This document shows, one piece after another, positions 1 to 7,145 of a DNA stretch of 8,447 bases. Position 1 is the stretch's first letter; the number at the start of each line of letters is the position of its first letter. The notes under the pieces were generated by a model. The model ran no database searches. It was not told the origin of the DNA and was given only the letters and a program-made list of their open reading frames with translations. The DNA comes from Marinilabilia sp. UBA5340. GTDB taxonomy: Bacteria; Bacteroidota; Bacteroidia; Bacteroidales; Marinilabiliaceae. A program made the translations under genes and the position numbers. The stretch covers positions 3,348-11,794 of the forward strand of contig DHQK01000152.1 of NCBI GenBank assembly GCA_002411085.1. Direction: 5' to 3'.

Positions 1-1266
1 GATCAGCCCAATGCCGTTACTGTTGAATTGTCTGGTTCAGACAGTGGTGTTACGTATCGGTTGTTACGTTCTATTGGAGGTACCGAGCCTAGTATAGTCT
101 CAGGTGCTGAACAAACAGGAAACGGTTTGGGAATTAGTTTCTTCGATTTTGTGGAGGAACAATATTACGACTGGGAAATTCAATACTATGTAGAAGCTGT
201 CAAAGAAGGGCTCCCCGCTGTTGTGATGAATGATGGTGAACCAGTGATTACTTCTGTGTGGAACAGACCATCGAATCAAACCTTCAGTGTTGAAAACCGG
301 GGTGGACAATGTTATGAAAATCAGCCGTTGGCCCTTCAGTTGGATTATGCGGAGATGGGGTATAGCTATAGGTTGGAATACTATCCTGAGTCAGGCTTAC
401 CCTCTGGTCAGGTTGAATTTCTCCCGGTTCAGGAGCCTAAAGCCTACAATGGTGGATCTGAGTATCCTTCCTGGGATGTTACGGAAGCTGGTATTTATCA
501 GGTTGTTGCATACAATCCCGGCTGTCAGGCGTTGGAGCCCTACGAGCAAAAGTTAGTGTCTGAATTTGAACCGGTTGTGGCACCTGACTTAATCCTGCGT
601 ATTGACGGTCCCAATAAAGAAGATACCATTAGTCTTACCGATAATGCTATTCTGGATTCAAGATTAATGCTCAATCAATTTGTTTATCAGATTGAACATC
701 CTGTAGTGGATTCATTTACCTACGAAACAGGTTATATGGATGTGGATACAAGTCTTGTTATTTCTTACGATGGTATGGGCGATGAGGCTGGTCGAGATCT
801 GATTTATACCAATCAGATGCCTGGTTTCCGGGGAAAAGATTACGTGAGGTATTCCATTGCCATTGAGGGATGTCGTATTTTAAATGCTGAGGACCAACTT
901 GTTTATGAAAAAGCAGATACCGGAATTGTTACGATCATCATTAATGATGAAAAGTTACCCAATGATGAAGAATTCTTAATTCCCAATGCTTTCTCACCCA
1001 ATGACGATGGTGTCAATGATTATTTGGTCATCAGCGGTGTTGAGAATGTGAACCGATCTACGTTGACTGTATTTAACCGTTGGGGGAACCTGGTATATGA
1101 GTCCAAAGACACAAAATACAATAATGGATGGGATGGAACGTCCAATGTGAGTAACATGGTATCCATCGGTCAGGACCTTCCCAATGGTGTTTATTTCTAC
1201 ATCTATACCGTCTATGTGGATGGGGAAATGAAAGAATACAACGGATACATAGAATTAAGACGATAA
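1..1266 (+). CDS. Large secreted protein with type B T9SS C-terminal sorting domain (5'-truncated by window)
   Basis: The frame is open from base 1, so this is the last 421 residues of a longer protein whose start lies outside the window. The final hundred residues (about 321-421, window numbering) are a type B type IX secretion sorting domain, also called the gliding-motility-associated C-terminal domain: IPNAFSPNDDGVND (327-340), then FNRWGNLVYES, a GWDG motif, LPNGVYFY and a terminal GYIELRR. Before it are Ig/PKD-like beta-rich segments. One is bracketed by Cys104 and Cys175 and ends in a typical GIYQVVAYNPGC stretch; a second (about 180-320) ends in VRYSIAIEGC and VTIIIND, like cadherin/Ig-type repeats. 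In this family such proteins cross the outer membrane through the T9SS and end up on the surface or released. The PorP/SprF gene directly downstream supports a cargo-partner pair. The specific function (adhesin, motility, other) cannot be read from this part. The sorting-domain call is very secure. Confidence 0.93.
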   Translation, partial: DQPNAVTVELSGSDSGVTYRLLRSIGGTEPSIVSGAEQTGNGLGISFFDFVEEQYYDWEIQYYVEAVKEGLPAVVMNDGEPVITSVWNRPSNQTFSVENRGGQCYENQPLALQLDYAEMGYSYRLEYYPESGLPSGQVEFLPVQEPKAYNGGSEYPSWDVTEAGIYQVVAYNPGCQALEPYEQKLVSEFEPVVAPDLILRIDGPNKEDTISLTDNAILDSRLMLNQFVYQIEHPVVDSFTYETGYMDVDTSLVISYDGMGDEAGRDLIYTNQMPGFRGKDYVRYSIAIEGCRILNAEDQLVYEKADTGIVTIIINDEKLPNDEEFLIPNAFSPNDDGVNDYLVISGVENVNRSTLTVFNRWGNLVYESKDTKYNNGWDGTSNVSNMVSIGQDLPNGVYFYIYTVYVDGEMKEYNGYIELRR

Positions 1267-1279
1267 TTTTTGATTATGG

Positions 1280-1306
1280 GATGCCCTTTAATAAGAGGAG
1301 GGCATC
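1280..1306 (+). terminator. Intercistronic hairpin between cargo and PorP/SprF gene
   Basis: GATGCCCT (1280-1287) and AGGGCATC (1299-1306) form a perfect 8-bp stem with an 11-base loop, 13 bases after the cargo stop codon and 21 bases before the next start. No real T tract follows (TCTTAAC), so a strong intrinsic terminator is unlikely. A partial terminator, or an mRNA-stability element that separates expression of a large cargo from its membrane partner, fits better. The stem is seen directly; its role is inference. Confidence 0.45.
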
Positions 1307-1327
1307 TCTTAACAAAACCCGACTCTT

Positions 1328-2257
1328 ATGATAAAGAAGATATTTATATTGGCAATTCTTGTGTTAACGGCCCTTGGGGGGTATGCACAGGACCAATATC
1401 AGTTCAATCATTATATCGCCAATCAGGGAATACTGAACCCGGCGTATAATGGCACCCGTGACATAATCAGTGGAATTCTCATTCACCGTAATCAATGGCT
1501 GGGGTTTGAGGGGGCACCCATGAACCAGGCTTTGAATGTACATGGGCCCATTGAGGATACCGACCTGGGAGTAGGGCTGGTTTTGGTGAACGATCATATC
1601 GGATTTAGTAATACTTTCGATGCTTTTGCTGCTGTTTCGTATAAGCTACAGCTGGATCGTAACACGCGTTTTATCTCCTTTGGGTTACAGGGTGGTGTGA
1701 GTTCGCTTGTATACGATGGTACCAAAGCTATTGTCGAGGAATATGGAGATCCTGTATTTTACAATAAAGAGAGCAAATTCGCGATGAACTTTGGTTTCGG
1801 AGCCTATTTCTTCTCTGATACTTATTTTGTTGGATTTTCTATCCCCAAGTTTTTTAGCAATCAGTTTGATGATGGTGCTGAAAAGTTCAAGAACCAGTTA
1901 GATCCTAAAAATATGCATACCTACCTTTATGGGGGATATGTTTTTGAATTGGAGGATATCAGAATAAAACCAACCCTGCTGATGAAACAGGTTTATGGAG
2001 CACCAATGCAGTTTGATGTATCCGCCAATGTGATGTTTATGGATCGTTTTTGGGTCGGCTTATCGTACCGGACCATTTCAGATGTGGTATTCCTGGGCGA
2101 ATACATCATCAATGATCAGTTTACGGTGCGTTATTCGTTTGATTATCCCATCAGTAAACTCAATCAGTTCAACAATTTTGGGACGCATGAAATAAGCCTT
2201 CAGTTTGATTTTTCATTTAATAAAAGGCCGGGAATGCGTTCTATCAGATATTTTTAA
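1328..2257 (+). CDS. PorP/SprF-family type IX secretion outer-membrane protein
   Basis: This 309-residue protein has a clear signal peptide (MIKKIF, hydrophobic core, cleavage near GGYA/QDQ after residue 20) and ends in an aromatic residue (...MRSIRYF), as outer-membrane beta-barrels do. Family hallmarks are QYQFNHYIANQGILNPAYNG just after the signal peptide, HRNQWLGFEGAPMNQALNVH, and alternating-residue strands throughout. About 300 residues is normal for the family. PorP is a T9SS component. SprF in Flavobacterium is needed for secretion of the neighbouring type B cargo SprB, and such paralogs usually sit beside their cargo, exactly as here. I infer it acts as the outer-membrane partner of the upstream type B protein. 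The gene is probably a cargo-specific paralog, not the single core porP, because the porKLMN genes are absent nearby; I therefore give no symbol. The ATG at 1328 fits the signal peptide; no Shine-Dalgarno is visible, which is normal in this phylum. Confidence 0.93.
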   Translation: MIKKIFILAILVLTALGGYAQDQYQFNHYIANQGILNPAYNGTRDIISGILIHRNQWLGFEGAPMNQALNVHGPIEDTDLGVGLVLVNDHIGFSNTFDAFAAVSYKLQLDRNTRFISFGLQGGVSSLVYDGTKAIVEEYGDPVFYNKESKFAMNFGFGAYFFSDTYFVGFSIPKFFSNQFDDGAEKFKNQLDPKNMHTYLYGGYVFELEDIRIKPTLLMKQVYGAPMQFDVSANVMFMDRFWVGLSYRTISDVVFLGEYIINDQFTVRYSFDYPISKLNQFNNFGTHEISLQFDFSFNKRPGMRSIRYF

Positions 2258-2287
2258 TCAGTCCAGCTTGACCGAAATCTTTTTCTT

Positions 2288-4342
2288 ATGAAGTTAAATA
2301 AGTTTATCTCAATACTATTGCTTTTCTCGCTGACCACTGTAGCTCTTTGGGGCCAAAGTCGTTCGGTCAGACGAGGCAATAATTTCTTCGAGGATGGTGA
2401 ATGGTTTAAGGCACTTGAATTGTTCGAAGAAGCTCGTGATGCAGGCGAGGATCTGAGCATTCAGACCAGAATTCGAATGGCCAATTGTTATTTTGAGCTT
2501 AACAATATCGATGATGCTTTCAACCTGTTTATGGAGTTGGAACCACACCTTAAAGGGCAGGATTTGTTTACTTATGCTAAAACAACCCACCGAATTGGTT
2601 TTTATCAGGGGGCCATTGATTTATACAATCGTTGCCTGAAAGAAGGTATTGGCAACGCAGCTCAGATTCAGGAGTTAATTCGTTCCTGTGAATTTGCCGA
2701 GGAAAATCAGACCTTTAGCACGGAGGTTTATGTGAACCCATCAGATCTGGCTACTTATGGGCAGTCTTTTGGTATCCAGTATTATAAAGACGGTGTGGTT
2801 TACTCATCTGCATCAGGGAATAATGATGAGCTGGATAGATATGGAAGGGCCTTTTTGAACTTGTATTATTCGCCAATAGAAAACGGAGAAATCCAGGATC
2901 AGCGCTTGTTTTCTGAGAATCTGGTTTTTGACTACCATGTGGGGGCCATTGCTTTTACCTCCGATGAAACCACCATGTATTATACCAAGAGTGTTCGTGT
3001 TCGCGGAGGTGATAGCCGGATAAAAATTTTCAGGGTCACTTTTGATGGAAATGAATGGGGAAATGAAGAGGAATTAAGTATCAACAGTGATAAATATGAC
3101 TGCGCCTATCCTGCTGTTACTCCCGATGATAAATACCTGATCTACTCATCTAATATGAGCGGTGGTCATGGAGCCACCGATTTATACATAGTAGAACGTC
3201 GGGGAAACGGACGTTTTGGTCAGCCCCGCAACCTGGGATCAGAAATCAATACTTTTGGAGAAGAACGGTTCCCGTTTGTAAGTGATGATTACAAACTCTA
3301 CTTTGCCAGCAACGGTCACTTAGGGTTTGGTGGTTTAGATCTTTTTGAAGCCGAACATCAGGGAGGTACTTCCTGGGCAAATCCGGTAAATCTTATGAAG
3401 CCATTTAATTCCAATAAGGATGACTTTGGCTATGTCATAGACCCGAATGATCCGCAACAAGGATTTTTGTCCTCGAACAGGCTTGGAAATGGTGCAACCG
3501 ATGCGATATTTTATGTTGAACCACGTGGAGAAGAAGAAGCTGAAGAGACTGATGAAGACATGGTTCCTATGGGAGGCTTGTTGTACGACGAAGGCGGAAT
3601 TGTTGTTGATCAGGAAGCCTCAGAACCTGAACCAGAGCCGGAGGTTGTTCCTGAAATTCTACCTGAAGTAGATCTTTCTGTGTTTCCTGATGCCTTGAGT
3701 GCCACAGTGAATAGTACTTTTAATGGCACTGCTATTGCGGATGCACTTATTATTGTAAGAGATAAACAGACAGGAAATGTGGTGGTGCGTGGAACCACCG
3801 ACCGTAATGGGAAAATTCATTTGATTATCCCGGATGAGTTCCGTAAGGAAAATCAGTCTTTTGATATTACTATTTCTAAAGGTGATGAATTTAAAAGCCG
3901 GAATATGATTGTAGATATCATGGAACTGGAGGATATTGCCAAAAACGGTATTGAGTTGACACCGGTATTCGATGATGCCGAATTGGATGATATTGGGACC
4001 ATGGTTATACCTTATCGGGGAGAACAGATTACCTCAGAGGGGCAGAGTGTTTTAGATCAGTTGGCGGTTTATTTAAAAAATCATCCCAATGTAGTCGTAA
4101 AGTTGAATGCTCACACTGATGCCCGGGGCAACAAATATAATAATCTTATTACCTCACAAAAAGTGGCCGAAAAGGCTGAAGATTTGATGATGGAAAAAGG
4201 TATTGACGACCGTAACATCATTCCACGCGGTTATGGAGAGCGTTATTTGATTAACAAATGCAAACGTGGTAAATTGTGTGACGATAGCGAACACCTTGTC
4301 AATCGACGGATAGAGGTAGTCGTTTGGAAAATGTTAGATTAA
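2288..4342 (+). CDS. PorE-like OmpA-family protein: TPR, beta-propeller, regulatory-like domain, OmpA
   Basis: A 684-residue exported protein. Its signal peptide ends near ALWG/QS (residue 22-23), with no lipobox cysteine. Domains in order: TPR-like helices (about 27-140, e.g. GNNFFEDGEWFKALELFEEA); WD40-like PD40 propeller blades (about 160-420), with motifs such as AIAFTSDETTMYYTKS, AYPAVTPDDKYLIYSS and FPFVSDDYKLYFASN; an acidic, Pro/Glu-rich linker (about 424-470); a carboxypeptidase-regulatory-like beta sandwich (about 478-545); and a C-terminal OmpA peptidoglycan-binding domain (about 575-684). The OmpA part has NAHTDARG (Asp611), a cysteine pair (658, 664) and NRRIEV. This order matches PorE of the T9SS, which is thought to anchor the machinery to peptidoglycan, but many Bacteroidota carry paralogs. 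It starts 30 bases after the PorP/SprF-like gene, so co-transcription is likely. One oddity: the second conserved diaminopimelate-binding residue, usually Arg, aligns with Lys625. Confidence 0.9.
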   Translation: MKLNKFISILLLFSLTTVALWGQSRSVRRGNNFFEDGEWFKALELFEEARDAGEDLSIQTRIRMANCYFELNNIDDAFNLFMELEPHLKGQDLFTYAKTTHRIGFYQGAIDLYNRCLKEGIGNAAQIQELIRSCEFAEENQTFSTEVYVNPSDLATYGQSFGIQYYKDGVVYSSASGNNDELDRYGRAFLNLYYSPIENGEIQDQRLFSENLVFDYHVGAIAFTSDETTMYYTKSVRVRGGDSRIKIFRVTFDGNEWGNEEELSINSDKYDCAYPAVTPDDKYLIYSSNMSGGHGATDLYIVERRGNGRFGQPRNLGSEINTFGEERFPFVSDDYKLYFASNGHLGFGGLDLFEAEHQGGTSWANPVNLMKPFNSNKDDFGYVIDPNDPQQGFLSSNRLGNGATDAIFYVEPRGEEEAEETDEDMVPMGGLLYDEGGIVVDQEASEPEPEPEVVPEILPEVDLSVFPDALSATVNSTFNGTAIADALIIVRDKQTGNVVVRGTTDRNGKIHLIIPDEFRKENQSFDITISKGDEFKSRNMIVDIMELEDIAKNGIELTPVFDDAELDDIGTMVIPYRGEQITSEGQSVLDQLAVYLKNHPNVVVKLNAHTDARGNKYNNLITSQKVAEKAEDLMMEKGIDDRNIIPRGYGERYLINKCKRGKLCDDSEHLVNRRIEVVVWKMLD

Positions 4343-4382
4343 GAGAACAACCCTGAACTTGAAATTATAGAATTGATAAGTG

Positions 4383-5018
4383 ATGACTAAAATATTTAGA
4401 TATTCTCTTTTGGGTGCGATCATTTTGATACAATCGCTGGTATTTGAAGCCGGGGCTGATAAATTAGCCTCACTGAGAACGAACAAAAAAATAGTGCCTG
4501 TTTCATCTATTTCTGCACCTTATTTTGCCATTCAGATTCTTGCATTGCGAAAAGCCCCGCAAGATCCTGGTTTTTTCAAAAACATTGACCAAGCCAATGA
4601 ATATGATTGTGCCGACGGGTATGTTCGATATACTGTAGGCAGTTTTGCTAGTGCTGCTCAGGCCAGAACAGAGATTGACCGGATTAAATCCCTGGGATAT
4701 TCAGAGTGTTTTGTGGTTGATCTGCGTTCGTACAACCTGAATGGAGCTTCCTGGAAAGGGAAAAGTGGTTTTTCTCCCGATCCCAACAGCATTTATACTA
4801 TTCAGCTGGCTGCCTATAGGTATCCTGTTTATGTGAGCGAATTTGAAGAGTTTGAGAATGTGATGGAGTTTTATCCGGAGGATAGGATATATCGGTACAC
4901 TGTCGGAGAATTTCCCGGAGATCAGGCCATGGCTGAATTATCCCGTATCCGTGGATTGGGATATCCGCAGGCCCATCTGGTTCCTATTGAAAAATACCGA
5001 CCTTATCAGATTGAATAA
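4383..5018 (+). CDS. Exported protein with two SPOR-like repeats
   Basis: The likely start is the ATG at 4383, giving 211 residues; the in-frame GTG just before it (4380) adds one residue and is less likely. The N-terminus (MTKIFRYSLLGAIILIQSLVFEAGA) is a signal peptide or an uncleaved anchor. Two related units follow, about 46-117 and 136-206. Each has an opening strand (YFAIQILAL / YTIQLAAY), a YRYTVG or VRYTVG strand ending in GSF or GEF, a helix (AQARTEIDRIKSLGY / QAMAELSRIRGLGY) and a last strand (CFVVDL / AHLVPI). This is the second half of the SPOR fold with a short first half. SPOR domains bind glycan strands stripped of stem peptides, mostly at division sites. The gene begins 40 bases after the PorE-like gene, so I infer that it works with the same envelope assembly. 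Exact role unknown. It could alternatively serve general cell-wall metabolism. Confidence 0.82.
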   Translation: MTKIFRYSLLGAIILIQSLVFEAGADKLASLRTNKKIVPVSSISAPYFAIQILALRKAPQDPGFFKNIDQANEYDCADGYVRYTVGSFASAAQARTEIDRIKSLGYSECFVVDLRSYNLNGASWKGKSGFSPDPNSIYTIQLAAYRYPVYVSEFEEFENVMEFYPEDRIYRYTVGEFPGDQAMAELSRIRGLGYPQAHLVPIEKYRPYQIE

Positions 5019-5026
5019 AAAAATTG

Positions 5027-5034
5027 TACATTTG
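5027..5034 (+). promoter_or_regulatory. Bacteroidota-type -7 element of rnpB
   Basis: TACATTTG exactly fits the TAnnTTTG -7 consensus used by the Bacteroidota primary sigma factor, and it ends about 5 bases before the 5' end of the RNase P RNA. The matching -33 element is not clear. A TTG at 5011-5013 is too close, and the correctly spaced site (around 5004) falls in the last codons of the SPOR gene. The promoter therefore overlaps the end of that coding sequence. Confidence 0.7.
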
Positions 5035-5038
5035 CAGT

Positions 5039-5402
5039 AACAGCAAGCCGGCCTGTCGCCTGTCTCCGGACAGGAGGAAAGTCCGGACAACACAGAGCAC
5101 TGCACTTCTTAACGGGAAGATGGCCGTGAGGTCATGTAAGTGTAACAGAGAATAACCGCCTTCGGGTAAGGGTGAAAAGGTGGGGTAAGAGCCCACCGGT
5201 TCCGGTGGTAACATCGGAAGCCGTACACGCTGCAGGTTGCAAGACCATGTATATCGCGGTACTTTTGGTACGGGGTGGCTCGCTCCGGTTCCCTTTGTGG
5301 ATGCCGCGAAGGGTAGGTTGCTAAAGGCTGCAGGTGACTGTAGCCGCAGATCAATGACAGGCCCTTTTTTAAGGACAGAATCCGGCTTACAGGCTTGCTG
5401 TT
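5039..5402 (+). ncRNA. rnpB: RNase P RNA, bacterial class A
   Basis: This is the catalytic RNA of ribonuclease P, which matures the 5' ends of tRNAs. The signature pieces are present in order: the conserved P4 5' side GAGGAAAGTCC (5074-5084) followed by GGACAACACAGAGCAC; GGTAAGAGCCCACCG with a GTTC-capped P12 hairpin and GGTAAC (about 5185-5211); and the 3' P4 part GACAGAATCCGGCTTAC (5374-5390). P1 is formed by CAGCAAGCC (5041-5049) with GGCTTGCTG (5392-5400), extendable by two A-T pairs, which sets the ends to within a few bases. The length of about 364 is normal for type A. Remaining helices were not individually folded. The gene has its own promoter just upstream, and read-through from the SPOR gene is also possible. 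Identification is very secure; the exact mature ends are inferred from P1. Confidence 0.96.
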
Positions 5403-5412
5403 TTTTATTTTT
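5392..5412 (+). terminator. rnpB terminator: P1 3' strand plus T tract
   Basis: The closing 3' strand of the P1 helix runs directly into TTTTTTATTTTT (5401-5412). A stable long-range P1 stem followed by a T tract could act as an intrinsic terminator at the end of rnpB. No separate local hairpin is visible, so the stem must be the long-range one. Confidence 0.55.
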
Positions 5413-5493
5413 CAAATCTCAAAATCCTGGCCTCTATTCTCTGACCTCTTATTTCTAATCTCTAACTTCTATTCTCTAATCTCTATTATCCTC
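5410..5493 (+). repeat. Degenerate heptanucleotide tandem array, consensus TCTCTAA
   Basis: From 5410 the sequence breaks in constant register into seven-base units: TTTCAAA, TCTCAAA, ATCCTGG, CCTCTAT, TCTCTGA, CCTCTTA, TTTCTAA, TCTCTAA, CTTCTAT, TCTCTAA, TCTCTAT and a weaker TATCCTC. The + strand is therefore almost free of G. The array fills the whole gap between the rnpB terminator and the next start codon, ending five bases before it, so it forms the promoter or leader region of the YihY-family gene. Heptad arrays of this style could change copy number by slippage, but the copies are diverged, which argues that this one is old. Confidence 0.75.
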
Positions 5494-5498
5494 TGCTC

Positions 5499-6806
5499 AT
5501 GCCTGGATTTATCAATAAAATACAAGTTTTTCTTTTTGAGGAAATCTGGCGTATTCAACGGCACGAAACTTCCAAGCGTCAATTTTGGTTAATCCGGCTT
5601 TTGCGTATTTTTTCATTGGCTGTTCGCCGGTTTATAATTGATCAATGCCAGATAAAGGCTTCAGCGCTAACTTTTTTCTCCCTGCTATCGGTTGTACCCA
5701 TTGCCGCCATGGCTTTTGGTATTGCCAAAGGGTTTGGATTTCGGGAGACCCTTGAAGAAGAATTACAGAAACGACTGGTAGGACATGAAGAAGTGGTTAA
5801 ATGGATTCAGGATTTTGCCCTTGAATATCTGGACAATACCAAAGGAGGCATGATTGCCGGAATCAGTTTGGTGGTTGTTTTGTTTGCTGTGATGCGCCTG
5901 ATGAATGGCATTGAAGAATCATTCAATGATATTTGGGATGTTAAAAAGTCACGTTCTTTTATCCGTAAGTTGAGTGATTATATAACGCTTACGATGATTG
6001 CCATTTTGCTTTTGGGGACTTCCAGTGGTTTTATTGTTTTTATTTCTAATAGTTTGCGGGATATTGAAATGGTGAGTTTTGCCAGTAATATTCTGGTGTG
6101 GATTGCCCCTTATTTGATGATCTGGCTTGTATTCTCTCTGCTTTTTATGATTATGCCCAATACCAAAGTGAAGGCAGGGCCGGCTATTTTCGGTGGTATC
6201 ATTGCCGGTTCTTTGTTTTTGATTGTCCAGTACGGGTATATTTATTTTCAGGTGGGCGTATCACGCTACAATGCTATTTATGGTAGTTTTGCCGCTCTTC
6301 CTTTGTTTCTTGTGTGGATGCAAACCAGCTGGATGATTGTTTTGTTTGGTGCAGAGCTTTCTTTTGCATTTCAGAATGAGAAAAGTTTTGAGTTTGAAGT
6401 AGATACCCGCAATATGAGTAATTATACCCATAAGCTGGTTTCTTTATTGATTGTCAAATTTGTTGTAAAGGCATTTGCCAAAGGAGAAAAACCACATACT
6501 GTTAATGAGTTGGCTGAAAAACTTCGATTGCCTGTAAGACTGGTGACGGACCTGGTATACAAACTTTTTGATGCCGGTGTGTTGATAGAGGCAGAAGCCG
6601 ACAGCAAAGAGGATACCGTTTTATTACCTGCTTATGATATTAACCAAATGGATGTTGTTGGGGTTCTTCACCGACTGGAGAATACAGGTTATTCAGAAAC
6701 AATTATTGGTAGATCCACGAGTATTAGTGCTATCAAAGAAAGAGTGGATCGTTACGAACATCTCCTGATCCACTCTGAGGAGAATGTATTGCTGAAGGAT
6801 TTGTAA
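5499..6806 (+). CDS. YihY/BrkB-family inner-membrane protein with C-terminal winged-helix-like domain
   Basis: This 435-residue protein has about six membrane segments (roughly 54-75, 116-137, 170-193, 198-219, 230-252, 268-291). It carries the family's hallmarks: an early KASALTFFSLLSVVPIAA segment, GIEESFNDIWDVKKSRSF (137-154), MPNTKVKAGPAIFGG, and YNAIYGSFAALPLFLVWMQ followed by LFGAELSFA. The family was once called ribonuclease BN, but that activity belongs to another protein (RNase Z/ElaC); the true role of YihY proteins is not settled and transport has been suggested. Residues about 310-435 are cytoplasmic-looking. Their VNELAEKLRLPVRLVTDLVYKLFDAGVLIEA stretch (346-376) looks like a winged helix-turn-helix, a tail absent from short family members such as E. 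coli YihY. The ATG at 5499 is the only plausible start, since an in-frame stop lies at 5463. No Shine-Dalgarno is visible; the leader is the heptad array. Confidence 0.9.
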   Translation: MPGFINKIQVFLFEEIWRIQRHETSKRQFWLIRLLRIFSLAVRRFIIDQCQIKASALTFFSLLSVVPIAAMAFGIAKGFGFRETLEEELQKRLVGHEEVVKWIQDFALEYLDNTKGGMIAGISLVVVLFAVMRLMNGIEESFNDIWDVKKSRSFIRKLSDYITLTMIAILLLGTSSGFIVFISNSLRDIEMVSFASNILVWIAPYLMIWLVFSLLFMIMPNTKVKAGPAIFGGIIAGSLFLIVQYGYIYFQVGVSRYNAIYGSFAALPLFLVWMQTSWMIVLFGAELSFAFQNEKSFEFEVDTRNMSNYTHKLVSLLIVKFVVKAFAKGEKPHTVNELAEKLRLPVRLVTDLVYKLFDAGVLIEAEADSKEDTVLLPAYDINQMDVVGVLHRLENTGYSETIIGRSTSISAIKERVDRYEHLLIHSEENVLLKDL

Positions 6807-7145
6807 TTTATTTGAAGTTATTTTGAGTTACGGTTATACTTATTATACATGTTCTTTGGAAATGGTGCCTGAAGGTCTCTTATGTTTATCGTTGATTATT
6901 TCTTCGAATATTGGCACTTAAAATGTCACCCCCCCCTTTTTATCTGATTTTATCAATTTTTTAGAGATTTGCCTGGTGATGGAAACAAGTTGGGTACCTC
7001 TGTTGTTTTTATATTACCTAAGTTGAGTGGTACGAGGGAAACGAAAGTGCGCTTTACATAGCGATAACTCTGATATAGAAAATGTTGGTCTTTTACCATT
7101 CATTTGGTGGAGATCTTACATTTTCTTAATCGATTGAGTGAGAAT

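Noticed and set aside
28..1266. TTG at 28 as the start of the first gene
   Set aside because: The frame is open to base 1 and the protein lacks a signal peptide there, which a T9SS cargo must have; the gene clearly continues upstream of the window.
3447..3798. Small open frames overlapping the Pro/Glu-rich linker of the PorE-like gene on both strands
   Set aside because: They arise from the biased GAA/CCT-rich codons of the linker and show no protein-like features or start context of their own.
4380..4382. GTG start for the SPOR protein
   Set aside because: An ATG follows immediately in frame and gives the same signal peptide; ATG is the simpler choice.
4984..5415. 143-residue open frame on the minus strand across the RNase P RNA gene
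   Set aside because: It lies almost wholly antisense to rnpB, whose conserved RNA motifs explain the sequence. The absence of stops is a by-product of the structured RNA; frames like this have often been mis-annotated as proteins.
5410..5493. CRISPR array
   Set aside because: The repeating unit is 7 bases with no unique spacers, and no cas genes are present.
5499..6806. Calling the membrane protein ribonuclease BN, tempting because it lies beside RNase P RNA
   Set aside because: The YihY/BrkB family was wrongly given that name; RNase BN activity belongs to the RNase Z family. The protein is a multi-pass membrane protein without nuclease motifs.
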